The translations under genes were made by a program, and so were the position numbers. A model generated the notes under the pieces. It saw nothing but the letters and a program-made list of their open reading frames with translations, ran no database searches and was not told where the DNA came from. Shown one piece after another: positions 1-6,613 of a stretch of 20,468 bases of DNA. The DNA is from a virus. The stretch is from the IMG/VR virus record IMGVR_UViG_3300031391_000022, positions 1-20,468 of that record, one strand, 5' to 3'. Each line of letters begins with the position of its first letter. Position 1 is the first letter of the stretch.

Positions 1-1
1 G

Positions 2-430
2 CGCGACGGCAAGATTACCGAGCGCGACGGCTACAAGGTCATACAGGACTGGATGATTGCCACTTACAAACGCCCGATATATTTGGCGTGGCTCAAATGG
101 TCAATCGACATGGGAATGGTTAAAATGAATCGCGGGCTTGGATCACCGTTGCCATTAGCAAAAATTGAAAAGTTTGCCGAGCATTCGTTTATCCCCCGCC
201 GCTGGCAGTGGGTTGACCCGCTCAAGGACATGAAGGCTATGGAGCTTGCGCGCAAAAACAATTGGACATCTGACAGCCAGATTGTGAGCGAGCAAGGCTC
301 CGACTTGACTGAACTTTACGATCAACAAGCAGAAGACGAAGAGTTGCGGATTCAAAAAGGCATCGAGAAACCGATTGACAAATCACTAACAAGTATCCAG
401 AAACTGGATACATCACCAGCAAGCCAATGA
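2..430 (+). CDS. Phage portal protein, C-terminal end (partial)
   Basis: The frame is open from the first bases of the window, so the gene begins upstream. It runs to a stop whose last bases form an ATGA overlap with the capsid gene. The visible 142 residues match the end of lambda gpB-type portals: a segment around PRRWQWVDPLKDMKAMELAR, then a 'TSDSQIVSEQGSDL' stretch, then an acidic, Gln-rich helical tail. Portal proteins form the twelve-part ring at one capsid vertex through which DNA enters and leaves. Its place directly before a protease-capsid gene is the standard order for siphovirus heads. The last codons also carry a TTGACA hexamer (375-380) and a 19-bp palindrome (393-411). Family assignment is from recalled motifs, not from a search. 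Confidence 0.8.
   Translation, partial: RDGKITERDGYKVIQDWMIATYKRPIYLAWLKWSIDMGMVKMNRGLGSPLPLAKIEKFAEHSFIPRRWQWVDPLKDMKAMELARKNNWTSDSQIVSEQGSDLTELYDQQAEDEELRIQKGIEKPIDKSLTSIQKLDTSPASQ
393..411 (+). promoter_or_regulatory. 19-bp palindrome, copy 1 (upstream of capsid gene)
   Basis: GTATCCAGAAACTGGATAC is a perfect 8-bp inverted repeat around a 3-base centre. It lies inside the end of the portal gene, 15 bases before the capsid ATG. TTGACA sits at 375-380, exactly 17 bases before CAGAAA within the motif, which is promoter-like -35/-10 geometry. It belongs to the dispersed GTATC-N9-GATAC family. Confidence 0.7.
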
Positions 431-2319
431 GTAAGATTAAACAAATCCCGCGTCACCTAAACCGCATCGCTCACGTCGAGCTGGAGCGCGGTTTAAACGT
501 GGATGCTCGCGAAGTCACGCTTTCGCTTTCGTCGGAAATGCCGATTCAAGACTTCCCTGGTGAGTTTACGATCCTCGACCACGGCACCGATGCCGTAATG
601 CTTGAGCGCCTAAACACCGCGGCACCATTGCTGTTTAATCACGACCGAAACATGCACCTCGGCAAAGTCACGAGGGCATATGTCGAAGATCGTAAACTTT
701 ACGTGATCGCTAGATTCGGCAACTCCGAACTAGCGCGCGAGAAATTTCAAGATGTGCAAGACGGCATACTCACGGAAGTGAGCGTGTCTGCAAAGATCCA
801 CGAAGTTAAGCTGGAAGAGTCCGGGTCGGACGGGGTTGACACCTACAGAGCTACCAAGTGGGAACCGCTAGAAGCATCGCTTGTCACTGTCTCTGCTGAC
901 ATTTCCGTCGGAGTCAACAGAACCGCAGCCAACCAACCCGACGACCAATACATCAAAATTTGTAATATTATGAGTGAACCAACCACACCCGCAACACCCG
1001 AGCCAATCGCTCGCGCCGAACCCACTGCAAAGCCAGTGATCGAATTCCGCACCGATCCTAAAGACATCGAGCGAAGCCAAAAAGCCGAGCGTGAGCGCGT
1101 CTCTGCAATCCACAGCCTAGCTAATCGCTATCAGGTTGAGGAAGCAGTCGTCCGCGACCACATCGACAACGACAAGCCACTGGAAGCATTCCAAGGCTAC
1201 GTGCTGACGAATCGCCACAACGCGAAACCAGTTAATACGAAAAACCGTGAGCTTGGTCTTTCCGAAAAAGAAAAGGAAAGCTTCTCGGTTGTCCGCGCAC
1301 TCTCGCAAACCGTCCGCGCAATGGACGGCCAGCACGGCGCATTTGACGGACTCGAAGCTGAGTGTTCGCGCGAAATGGAAAAGCTCATCGGCCGCGAAGC
1401 CAAAGGCTTTTTTCTTCCGACCGACATCAGCGAGCACCAGTCTGAAAAGGTCACACGCGAATTGAACCGCAACCTCTCCGCAGGTGTGGCAGCTAAGGGC
1501 GGATACACGATCGGCACGGACGTTCTTGGCGGCTCTCTTATCGAGTTGCTTCGCAATAAGTCGGTGCTGTCTGCTCTCGGTGTTCGCACCCTTAGCGGCT
1601 TGCGTGGTGACATCGCGATCCCAACCGTCGAAGGCGGCGCGACTGCTTATTGGCTGTCAGAAACTGGCGAAGTGACCGCTTCTGATCAAGCCTTTGGTCA
1701 GATCGGAATGACGCCAAAGCGCCTAGTTGGTGATACTGCATACAGCAAGCAATTGCTTACGCAGTCTAGTATCGGCGTTGAAGCGTTTGTGCGCGACGAC
1801 CTAATGACCGTGCTGGCTCTTGCAAAAGACTTAGCGGGCATTACAGGCAGCGGCGTAAGCGGGCAGCCTAGAGGCATCATGAACACGACCGGTATCGGCT
1901 CCGTAACGTTTGGCGCAACTGCCACACGTGCAAAGGCAATCGAATTCCAGACTGACGTTGCCACTGCAAACGCTTCACGCGGCTCCCTGAATTACCTGAC
2001 ATCGCCCGCAGTTGCAGGCGCATGGATGGGCATCGCAGAAGAGTCTGGCGCGGCACAATGGCTCTGGAAGGGCAACATCGACGAAGGCCAAGTAGTCGGT
2101 CGTCCTTGCCAATCCAGCAACCAGGTGCCTGACAACAAGGTGATCTACGGAAACTTTAATGATGCCATGTTTGCGGATTGGGATGGGATGGACGTAGTTG
2201 TCGATCCTTACAGCCTCAAAAAGACCGGGCAAATCGAAGTGACTATCCAGTTGCTTACCGACTTTGCAGTCCGCCACGCTGCATCGTTCTCCGTCTCATC
2301 TGACGCTGGCAATCAGTAA
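427..2319 (+). CDS. Fused HK97-type prohead protease and major capsid protein
   Basis: This 630-residue protein appears to join two functions. Residues 1 to about 165 resemble the HK97 (U35/S78) prohead protease: NHD with His72 as probable catalytic His, TEVSVSA with Ser119 or Ser121 as candidate nucleophile, and the WEPLEASLV segment near 146-153. A Pro/Glu-rich linker and a charged helical region (about 182-330), scaffold-like in character, come next. The C-terminal 300 residues look like an HK97-fold capsid protein, including GSGVSGQPRGIMN near 473 and an ending VTIQLLTDFAVRHAASF. The protease would trim the scaffold during head maturation. An in-frame ATG at 970 (Met182), preceded by an AT-rich run, could be an internal start giving capsid protein alone. 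The gene overlaps the portal gene by four bases. Confidence 0.88.
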   Translation: MSKIKQIPRHLNRIAHVELERGLNVDAREVTLSLSSEMPIQDFPGEFTILDHGTDAVMLERLNTAAPLLFNHDRNMHLGKVTRAYVEDRKLYVIARFGNSELAREKFQDVQDGILTEVSVSAKIHEVKLEESGSDGVDTYRATKWEPLEASLVTVSADISVGVNRTAANQPDDQYIKICNIMSEPTTPATPEPIARAEPTAKPVIEFRTDPKDIERSQKAERERVSAIHSLANRYQVEEAVVRDHIDNDKPLEAFQGYVLTNRHNAKPVNTKNRELGLSEKEKESFSVVRALSQTVRAMDGQHGAFDGLEAECSREMEKLIGREAKGFFLPTDISEHQSEKVTRELNRNLSAGVAAKGGYTIGTDVLGGSLIELLRNKSVLSALGVRTLSGLRGDIAIPTVEGGATAYWLSETGEVTASDQAFGQIGMTPKRLVGDTAYSKQLLTQSSIGVEAFVRDDLMTVLALAKDLAGITGSGVSGQPRGIMNTTGIGSVTFGATATRAKAIEFQTDVATANASRGSLNYLTSPAVAGAWMGIAEESGAAQWLWKGNIDEGQVVGRPCQSSNQVPDNKVIYGNFNDAMFADWDGMDVVVDPYSLKKTGQIEVTIQLLTDFAVRHAASFSVSSDAGNQ

Positions 2320-2339
2320 CCACTGACCGACCTCGCAGC

Positions 2340-2579
2340 ATGAAAATCATAATCACTCAGCCGACAGTTTGCGGCGGTAATCACGTCTCCATTGACGACG
2401 TTATCGATGCAACTGAATCAGACGCTCGTATGTTAATCCGTATCGGGAAAGCGGATACATACAGCGAGCCGCTGCCTACGCCGAGTGACAATGACGATCA
2501 GGGGCCTTTGATTCCATCCCGTATAGCAAAGGCCCCTCGCCGCAAAGTCAGCCGTTCAAAAACTTCAACCACAAAATAA
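2340..2579 (+). CDS. Small head-region protein, 79 aa
   Basis: The protein begins with a compact domain of the pattern 'xxP(T/x)xxGG...I(D)DVIDATESDARMLIRIGKAD', like short phage proteins often found beside capsid genes. It ends in a basic tail rich in Arg, Lys and Ser. No function is known to me. It follows the capsid gene by 20 bases and precedes another small head gene by nine. It has no Shine-Dalgarno site. The 52-residue protein at 5749-5907 shares the 'AxxLIxxGxA' ending of the compact domain. The coding region holds a 19-bp palindrome (2440-2458) and an 11-bp hairpin (2500-2537). Confidence 0.7.
   Translation: MKIIITQPTVCGGNHVSIDDVIDATESDARMLIRIGKADTYSEPLPTPSDNDDQGPLIPSRIAKAPRRKVSRSKTSTTK
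2440..2458 (+). promoter_or_regulatory. 19-bp palindrome, copy 2 (intragenic)
   Basis: GTATCGGGAAAGCGGATAC has both five-base arms exact with the nine-base spacing of the family. It is inside the 79-aa gene, about 130 bases before the next start. No TTGACA is seen at the usual distance. This is the weakest copy by context, but its arms match exactly. Confidence 0.5.
2500..2537 (+). repeat. Intragenic hairpin, 11-bp perfect stem
   Basis: AGGGGCCTTTG (2500-2510) pairs perfectly with CAAAGGCCCCT (2527-2537) across a 16-base loop. It has no T-run, so it is not a classical terminator. It lies in the coding region of the 79-aa gene and could slow or shape the transcript, or be chance. Confidence 0.5.
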
Positions 2580-2588
2580 TCTAAGACC

Positions 2589-2981
2589 ATGAGTATTCCT
2601 ACTAAAGTAACTTCGCTGACCAATGTGTCAGTCCTTCCAGCGTTTCTTCGCGTAGCCGCCGTAGATGGTGCCGCGATTGACCTGTTGCCATTTAATGGCA
2701 AAGTCGTAGTCGTCGTCAACAGCGGCAACATCACATCAGGCGCGACAAACTCAACGTTTCCGATTTCGCTGATGACCGGTGCTACCACTAGCATCGGCGA
2801 TGCATCGGCCGCTACGCTGGATACCACCATCACAGCAACCAACGTGGGCTCTTTGCAGACTGCCGAGGTTGACACGCGCAAAGCCGATCGTTATTTGTTC
2901 GCTCGCTGCACGATCACCGGTGGCTCAGATCCCGCGTTTCCGATCTCGATCAGCTTGATCGGATCACCGCAAACAGCATAA
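2589..2981 (+). CDS. Probable head decoration or small structural protein, 130 aa
   Basis: I do not recognise the family. The 130 residues are rich in Ser, Thr, Ala and beta-branched residues, with no membrane segment or cysteine-rich motif apart from one Cys near the end. The likely fold is all-beta, with a hydrophobic core 'GKVVVVVNSGN' around 37-47. It is the last gene before a strong terminator at 3020-3049, closing the capsid transcription unit. That position suits a decoration or stabilising protein, but this is inference from context only. There is no Shine-Dalgarno site before the ATG (leader TCTAAGACC). Confidence 0.72.
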   Translation: MSIPTKVTSLTNVSVLPAFLRVAAVDGAAIDLLPFNGKVVVVVNSGNITSGATNSTFPISLMTGATTSIGDASAATLDTTITATNVGSLQTAEVDTRKADRYLFARCTITGGSDPAFPISISLIGSPQTA

Positions 2982-3019
2982 TTTTCGTTAGGGGTAACGA
3001 GATCGTAAATACAGCGGAA

Positions 3020-3049
3020 GGAGCGTCTCGAAAGAGGCGCTCCTTTTTT
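3020..3049 (+). terminator. Rho-independent terminator after capsid genes
   Basis: GGAGCGTCTC, a GAAA tetraloop and GAGGCGCTCC (one G-T wobble) form a 10-bp stem followed by six T. It ends the head-gene transcript 39 bases after the 130-aa gene and just before the promoter-like element of the next gene. Confidence 0.9.
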
Positions 3050-3050
3050 A

Positions 3051-3120
3051 TGCACACACGCCTTGACAGACCTGCACACACACCGCAAGGTCGAGCTGTA
3101 GCAATTCCGCTGCACACACA
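3051..3120 (+). promoter_or_regulatory. Promoter-like element A (TGCACACA / TTGACA) of moron gene
   Basis: TGCACACA occurs at 3051, 3073 and 3111. TTGACA is at 3063-3068 followed by GACCTGCACACAC. No convincing TATAAT follows. The block from the first TGCACACA through GACCTGCACACAC is nearly identical to elements on the opposite strand at 18005-18035 and, less fully, 19711-19740. The TGCACACA copies could be activator or repressor sites around a -35 hexamer. Confidence 0.6.
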
Positions 3121-3128
3121 CAGACATT

Positions 3129-3575
3129 ATGAGCACAGACACGAAATCCAAATTCAAGAAGGGCGACCGCGTAAGGTTTACATCGGCACCACCACACACC
3201 CCCGAAATCCTTGGGCAGACCGGAACGATAGACGAAGACGAAAGCACTGTTCCTTTCGTTATTACCGACGAAGGCGAGCGACTCGCAATATGGGTGCATC
3301 ACATGGAGCTAATCACAGCCAAACCCGAGCAGCCCGCAGCCACCGATCTTGACCAGCAGCCCGCAGAGTCGCCCGCAACCTTTAAACCATCCTTGCCGCT
3401 CTCACCCGCGCTAGAAGCTACCGAAGAACCTACCCGCAGCTTCACAAAGCCCGCGCTCACTGCCGAAGCCCGCGCATTCGTAGAGCAGCACTTCCCCGTA
3501 GACTCACATGGCAAAGGTGATTACTACCGTCAGCTCGGCGTATTCGCTGAGTTCATCGAGTCTGTATTCCCCTAG
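3129..3575 (+). CDS. Moron-type protein with KOW/SH3-like N-terminus, 148 aa
   Basis: Residues 9-62 look like a small SH3-like or KOW-type barrel: KKGDRVRF, then ILGQTGTI, then an acidic turn, then LAIWVHHMELI. A Pro, Ala and Glu-rich linker spans about 63-112. The C-terminal 35 residues are probably helical (TAEARAFVEQHF to VFAEFIESVF). No function is assigned. The gene is flanked by its own promoter-like element (3051-3120) and by terminators on both sides (3020-3049, 3585-3610), so it is independently transcribed within the head-tail operon. That is the definition of a moron, often expressed from a prophage. The ATG at 3129 follows a CACACACACAGACATT leader with no Shine-Dalgarno site. Confidence 0.75.
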   Translation: MSTDTKSKFKKGDRVRFTSAPPHTPEILGQTGTIDEDESTVPFVITDEGERLAIWVHHMELITAKPEQPAATDLDQQPAESPATFKPSLPLSPALEATEEPTRSFTKPALTAEARAFVEQHFPVDSHGKGDYYRQLGVFAEFIESVFP

Positions 3576-3584
3576 CTACCCCAC

Positions 3585-3610
3585 AGCCCCGCAGCAATGC
3601 GGGGCTTTTT
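3585..3610 (+). terminator. Rho-independent terminator after moron gene
   Basis: AGCCCCGC, loop AGCAAT, GCGGGGCT, then a run of T gives an 8-bp perfect stem nine bases after the moron stop. With the terminator at 3020 it isolates the moron gene from both neighbours. Confidence 0.9.
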
Positions 3611-3629
3611 CGCGTCTTGCCATTTCAGC

Positions 3630-3648
3630 GTATCCAGTCCACAACTAC
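3630..3648 (+). promoter_or_regulatory. 19-bp palindrome, copy 3 (degenerate right arm)
   Basis: GTATCCAGTCCACAACTAC keeps the left arm, and its right arm ends in CTAC in place of GATAC. It closely matches copy 9 (GTATCCACAAATCAACTAC). It lies between the moron terminator and the ATG at 3653, four bases away, with TTGCCA at 3617-3622. This is where transcription of the connector genes would have to restart. Confidence 0.55.
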
Positions 3649-3652
3649 ACGC

Positions 3653-3988
3653 ATGAGCGATTTTGACGACTTCTTTTCCATCGCCGCACCCGAATTCTCG
3701 GCTGAGATGGACGATCCTATCAGCTTCGGCAGCGACACCGCAGCAAAGGTTGATTGCACGTTTGACGCGCTCGAAATGTCTACGGGGATCGAGCGATATG
3801 GCGATACCGAAAGCATCACGGCCCGCGCTGTCGTCGCGATGGCTTCCCTTAATACCGTGCCCAAGCAGAAGAGCCGCGTTTACCGCCACAAGACACAGAA
3901 GACCTACTACGTCGTCAGCGTGAGCACGGACGCGGGACACGTAGAGCTGTCGCTTACCGACGAGGGAGCGAAACGCGGTAATGGCTAA
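3653..3988 (+). CDS. Probable head-tail joining protein, 111 aa
   Basis: The size, position after the capsid module and overlap with a gp10-like gene fit a head-completion or head-tail joining protein (lambda gpFII-like role). The sequence has an acidic N-terminus (MSDFDDFF) and a beta-rich remainder ending 'TYYVVSVSTDAGHVELSLTDEG'. I chose the ATG at 3653, not the in-frame ATG at 3617, because 3617 lies just past the terminator and its extra 12 residues would cross the 19-bp palindrome. The stop overlaps the next gene by eight bases, so translation is probably coupled. Function is inferred from order. Confidence 0.65.
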   Translation: MSDFDDFFSIAAPEFSAEMDDPISFGSDTAAKVDCTFDALEMSTGIERYGDTESITARAVVAMASLNTVPKQKSRVYRHKTQKTYYVVSVSTDAGHVELSLTDEGAKRGNG

Positions 3989-4772
3989 GGGTAAAACAGG
4001 AATCACGCTCGACGATAGCGTCTATCGCCGTAAGATCAAGGAGATGGCTAGGCGACTCAATATCGTTGAGCGCGACCTAGTGCAAGAGCAAGGCGCTCTA
4101 CACGCGATCGATATGGCCAAACGCACGCCGCCGTTCGTGCGGTTCCCTGGCGGCAAGTCCATCGGCACGAAAGCTGATTACATCCAGGGCGTCGAAGCGA
4201 TCAGCCAAGACCTACTCAATATCTGCCGACCCAAAGACGCCGGGCTAATTGATTTCTGCGTCAAAACATTCGGGGTCGGATTCACGGACAAAGAGATTAG
4301 AGGCCGTGGCGGGCGCATAACCCGATACTCCTACGCCCGCATCGGCAGAGGGATGCAAGACATCTACCAATGGCACGAGTCGCACCGACAACCGTCCTCG
4401 GGGCGGACGTTCTACAGGGAGAGCATCAATACGATGTGGGTAGACGAGGACATGCTTGACGACTATATCGCATGGCGCATCCTTGCCATCGGCACCGCAA
4501 AGGCGTCGTTTTTCGGGGCGGCAAAGAAGCTTGACCCAGGTAACAAGACGCGCGCGCCCGTATGGGTTAAAAAACACGTCGCCAAATCTGGCGGCACTGG
4601 GCGAATCGTAGTTGATTCCAAAGGCCCGACAGCAACATACTCAGCAAGCGCTGCGGGCATACAGGTTCCGCTGCGCAGCATCAGAAGGGTTACGAGCAAT
4701 CGGCTAAAGTCTATGGTTAAGCGGATGAAATACCTCGCTCGGCAGTCTGCAAAGAAATCAGGGTTTAAGTAG
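3981..4772 (+). CDS. Tail completion / minor tail protein (gpZ or HK97 gp10-like), 263 aa
   Basis: The basic N-terminal helix (VYRRKIKEMARRLNIVERDL) followed by 'AIDMAKRTPP' is typical of the HK97 gp10 / lambda gpZ group, which cap the tail or join it to the head. The C-terminus is strongly basic with many Lys and Arg. The gene sits between a joining-type gene and a tail-terminator-like gene, the usual place for this class. It overlaps the preceding gene by eight bases and has no clear Shine-Dalgarno site. At 263 residues it is somewhat longer than typical gp10-like proteins. The family call rests on pattern and order. Confidence 0.65.
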   Translation: MAKGKTGITLDDSVYRRKIKEMARRLNIVERDLVQEQGALHAIDMAKRTPPFVRFPGGKSIGTKADYIQGVEAISQDLLNICRPKDAGLIDFCVKTFGVGFTDKEIRGRGGRITRYSYARIGRGMQDIYQWHESHRQPSSGRTFYRESINTMWVDEDMLDDYIAWRILAIGTAKASFFGAAKKLDPGNKTRAPVWVKKHVAKSGGTGRIVVDSKGPTATYSASAAGIQVPLRSIRRVTSNRLKSMVKRMKYLARQSAKKSGFK

Positions 4773-4792
4773 AGTTCTTGACTTTCAATTCT

Positions 4793-4811
4793 GTATCCAT
4801 AAAACGGATAC
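4793..4811 (+). promoter_or_regulatory. 19-bp palindrome, copy 4
   Basis: GTATCCATAAAACGGATAC has exact arms and ends three bases before the ATG at 4815. TTGACT is at 4778-4783, 15 bases before the motif start. It is the exact reverse complement of copy 6 at 10570-10588, which also lies three bases before an ATGGCA start. Confidence 0.75.
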
Positions 4812-4814
4812 ACA

Positions 4815-5321
4815 ATGGCAGCAACATCCGAGCAGCAACTTTACAATTTCGAGGGCAACATGGAGGCATCGTTTCGCGCATGGCTACAGGCTAAAGCGCT
4901 CGAAACGACTGTATCGGAAGCCACCGAAACCGCCGACGACAACCTGATCTACGCGCAGTTCCAAGTCGGCACTAGCACCGAGCACGTGGGCTACAAGGCC
5001 GACGGCACCACGCAGGAATACGATCAATACGCCTGCACCGTATCAATCGTCATACGCACACGCAGGCACTCAGAGGACGAGAGCTCAACCGCAAGCATCA
5101 ACACGCTGCATCAAGAGCGCGTCGGCTTAGTCCGCAAGTGGCTTTCAGTCTCGCAGGCGCGCGGCGGGGGTAACCTTGAAGGCTTTCTTACTCTCTACGA
5201 GTTGCAGTTCCTCGTCCCGCAGGCTGCCGAATACGACGTTGAAGCCCCCGACACGGACATCACGACGCTCAACTTTGCAGGTCAATTTTCAATCTTGCCA
5301 AATGCGTGGCCTGTATCATGA
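4815..5321 (+). CDS. Probable tail terminator-like protein, 168 aa
   Basis: The protein begins with a helix rich in Glu and Ala (ASFRAWLQAKALE) and continues as a mixed alpha/beta domain with 'YACTVSIVIRTRRH' and 'LYELQFLV' strands, which resembles the size and fold pattern of gpU-type tail terminators. These cap the tail tube and fix its length. It sits just before the probable tube protein. The stop codon lies inside 19-bp palindrome copy 5. The start is three bases after copy 4 and there is no Shine-Dalgarno site. The functional call is inference. Confidence 0.55.
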   Translation: MAATSEQQLYNFEGNMEASFRAWLQAKALETTVSEATETADDNLIYAQFQVGTSTEHVGYKADGTTQEYDQYACTVSIVIRTRRHSEDESSTASINTLHQERVGLVRKWLSVSQARGGGNLEGFLTLYELQFLVPQAAEYDVEAPDTDITTLNFAGQFSILPNAWPVS

Positions 5322-5331
5322 TTCTGGATAC
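5313..5331 (+). promoter_or_regulatory. 19-bp palindrome, copy 5
   Basis: GTATCATGATTCTGGATAC has both arms exact. It spans the stop of the preceding gene and lies 38 bases before the ATG at 5370. TTGCCA at 5295-5300 is 18 bases before the motif start, the same distance as TTGACA before copy 1. Confidence 0.65.
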
Positions 5332-5369
5332 ACCGCATTTTATAAACTCACAACCAACCACGTAATACC

Positions 5370-5744
5370 ATGGCCATTCCATTCCCATCAGTCGCTAATC
5401 TGCCCCAAGGCTTTGAGAGCGTCACCATCGACAGCGTAGCCTACAAGGTTGACGCCGTGTCTCTCGCATCCGAAGAAACGCGAGTCATTGAGCGCACCGA
5501 CGAAAACGGTGACGCCTCTGATTTCATGCTTCGGGTCGCAGCCGGAAAGATCCAAGGATCTATAACGCTGCAACGTGCCTTGACTACTACCGCTTTTCCG
5601 CCCGCTGGTGAAAGCTTCACTTACGACTACGATCGCAGCGGCACTGCCTCTACGCTCGTTACAACTGGCGTTACCAATAACCGCGACAAGGACACGTTCG
5701 ACACTTTCGAGGTGCCCGTGCTCCTAAGCGAATACCAAGCATAA
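5370..5744 (+). CDS. Probable major tail tube protein, 124 aa
   Basis: This small beta-rich protein has 'VIERTDENGDASDFMLR' and 'GKIQGSITLQRA' segments, a pattern common in tube-forming tail proteins. Its position before a chaperone-like gene and the tape measure gene is where the tube gene is expected. At 124 residues it is short but within the known range. No other gene before the tape measure fits this role better. The ATG follows an A/C-rich leader (CACGTAATACC) without a Shine-Dalgarno site. Confidence is limited because no unmistakable motif is present. Confidence 0.55.
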   Translation: MAIPFPSVANLPQGFESVTIDSVAYKVDAVSLASEETRVIERTDENGDASDFMLRVAAGKIQGSITLQRALTTTAFPPAGESFTYDYDRSGTASTLVTTGVTNNRDKDTFDTFEVPVLLSEYQA

Positions 5745-5748
5745 CACT

Positions 5749-5907
5749 ATGACAATCGAACTAACACAAACACGCAGCATTCGCGGAGTCTGGCAAAAAG
5801 TCGGCACAGTTCACACCATCTCCGACGGGGTTGCACAGCAGCTCATTGACGGAGGGTTCGCGAAGGTAGTAAAGCCCGCGCCGAAGCCCGCAGCCTCGGT
5901 AAAGTAA
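5749..5907 (+). CDS. Small tail-region protein, 52 aa
   Basis: A 52-codon frame starts four bases after the preceding stop and ends 19 bases before a terminator. The sequence includes WQKVGTVHTISDGVAQQLID and a Lys/Pro-rich tail (VKPAPKPAASVK). It resembles the compact part of the 79-aa protein at 2340-2579 (a strand, an acidic turn, then 'AxxLIxxGxA' and a polar tail), so the two may belong to one small family. Function is unknown. Confidence 0.6.
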   Translation: MTIELTQTRSIRGVWQKVGTVHTISDGVAQQLIDGGFAKVVKPAPKPAASVK

Positions 5908-5926
5908 CCAAACGACAACCGCTTTT

Positions 5927-5960
5927 AACCCTCGTTCGCCCAGTGCGGGCGGGGGTTTTT
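5927..5960 (+). terminator. Terminator-like hairpin before chaperone gene
   Basis: CGCCC (5937-5941) pairs with GGGCG around a short AGTGC loop. AACCC upstream can extend the stem to GGGTT past a bulge, and a run of T follows. It lies in the 64-base gap between the 52-aa gene and the next start. CTATAATGCC just after it could supply a -10, but no clear -35 is seen. Confidence 0.6.
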
Positions 5961-5971
5961 CGTAACCTATA

Positions 5972-6613
5972 ATGCCAACCATAAACCAACTCAGCGAGCA
6001 TTACACCGCAGAGCGCGAGCGCATCATTGAGGCTCGCCTCATGTCGTGGTCGTCTGTTTACGGCGTCTCGTCTGTATTGGGAATCTCGATACACCCGTTG
6101 ACGATGCTAGCTTGGGTTGACCTCAAGGTGAGCGGCAACGCGTTTGTCAACGCAACCGAGCCCAGCGATCCAGACGTGTTCGCTTATCTATGGCGAAACA
6201 GCACAGCATACGATTCCCGTAGGACGGTGAGCGCGTGGTGGGCTAAGCGCCGCGTCCGTAGGGCAATACGCCGTTCCGACCTCGTGGAAGTCCTGACAAC
6301 CGTATACGAGCACGTAGCTGAGGCATTCGACGAGTCACCGCAAACAGCAACCAAGGGTAGCGGCGTGCAGCGCAGTAACAAGATGCCTGCGATCGAGGGA
6401 TGCATTAGCGCGACTGACGAGCTGGCCAGCCGCTACGGTTGCACGCCAGACACGATTTGCAAATGGCCTATGAGTAAAATATTCCAGTGCCAGAAGGCAG
6501 CGCGAATTGCGACCGTGCCAGAGTATGACCCACTTGAGCCAGAATCGCTGCGAGAAATATCAAGCGCTATCCTTGAAAAACTTAATGAACCGCAAACAGA
6601 AGGAACAGACTAA
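5972..6613 (+). CDS. Tail assembly chaperone-like protein, 213 aa
   Basis: The gene lies between the probable tube gene and the tape measure gene, the fixed place of tail assembly chaperones. The N-terminal half has the pattern 'LGISIHPLTMLAWVDLKVSGNAF' followed by acidic residues and 'DVFAYLWRNS', which I associate with phage tail chaperone families. The middle is basic (WWAKRRVRRAIRR). I found no slippery heptamer or -1 extension, so it seems to be a single product rather than a gpG/gpGT pair. The stop overlaps the tape measure start (TAATG). Confidence 0.6.
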   Translation: MPTINQLSEHYTAERERIIEARLMSWSSVYGVSSVLGISIHPLTMLAWVDLKVSGNAFVNATEPSDPDVFAYLWRNSTAYDSRRTVSAWWAKRRVRRAIRRSDLVEVLTTVYEHVAEAFDESPQTATKGSGVQRSNKMPAIEGCISATDELASRYGCTPDTICKWPMSKIFQCQKAARIATVPEYDPLEPESLREISSAILEKLNEPQTEGTD

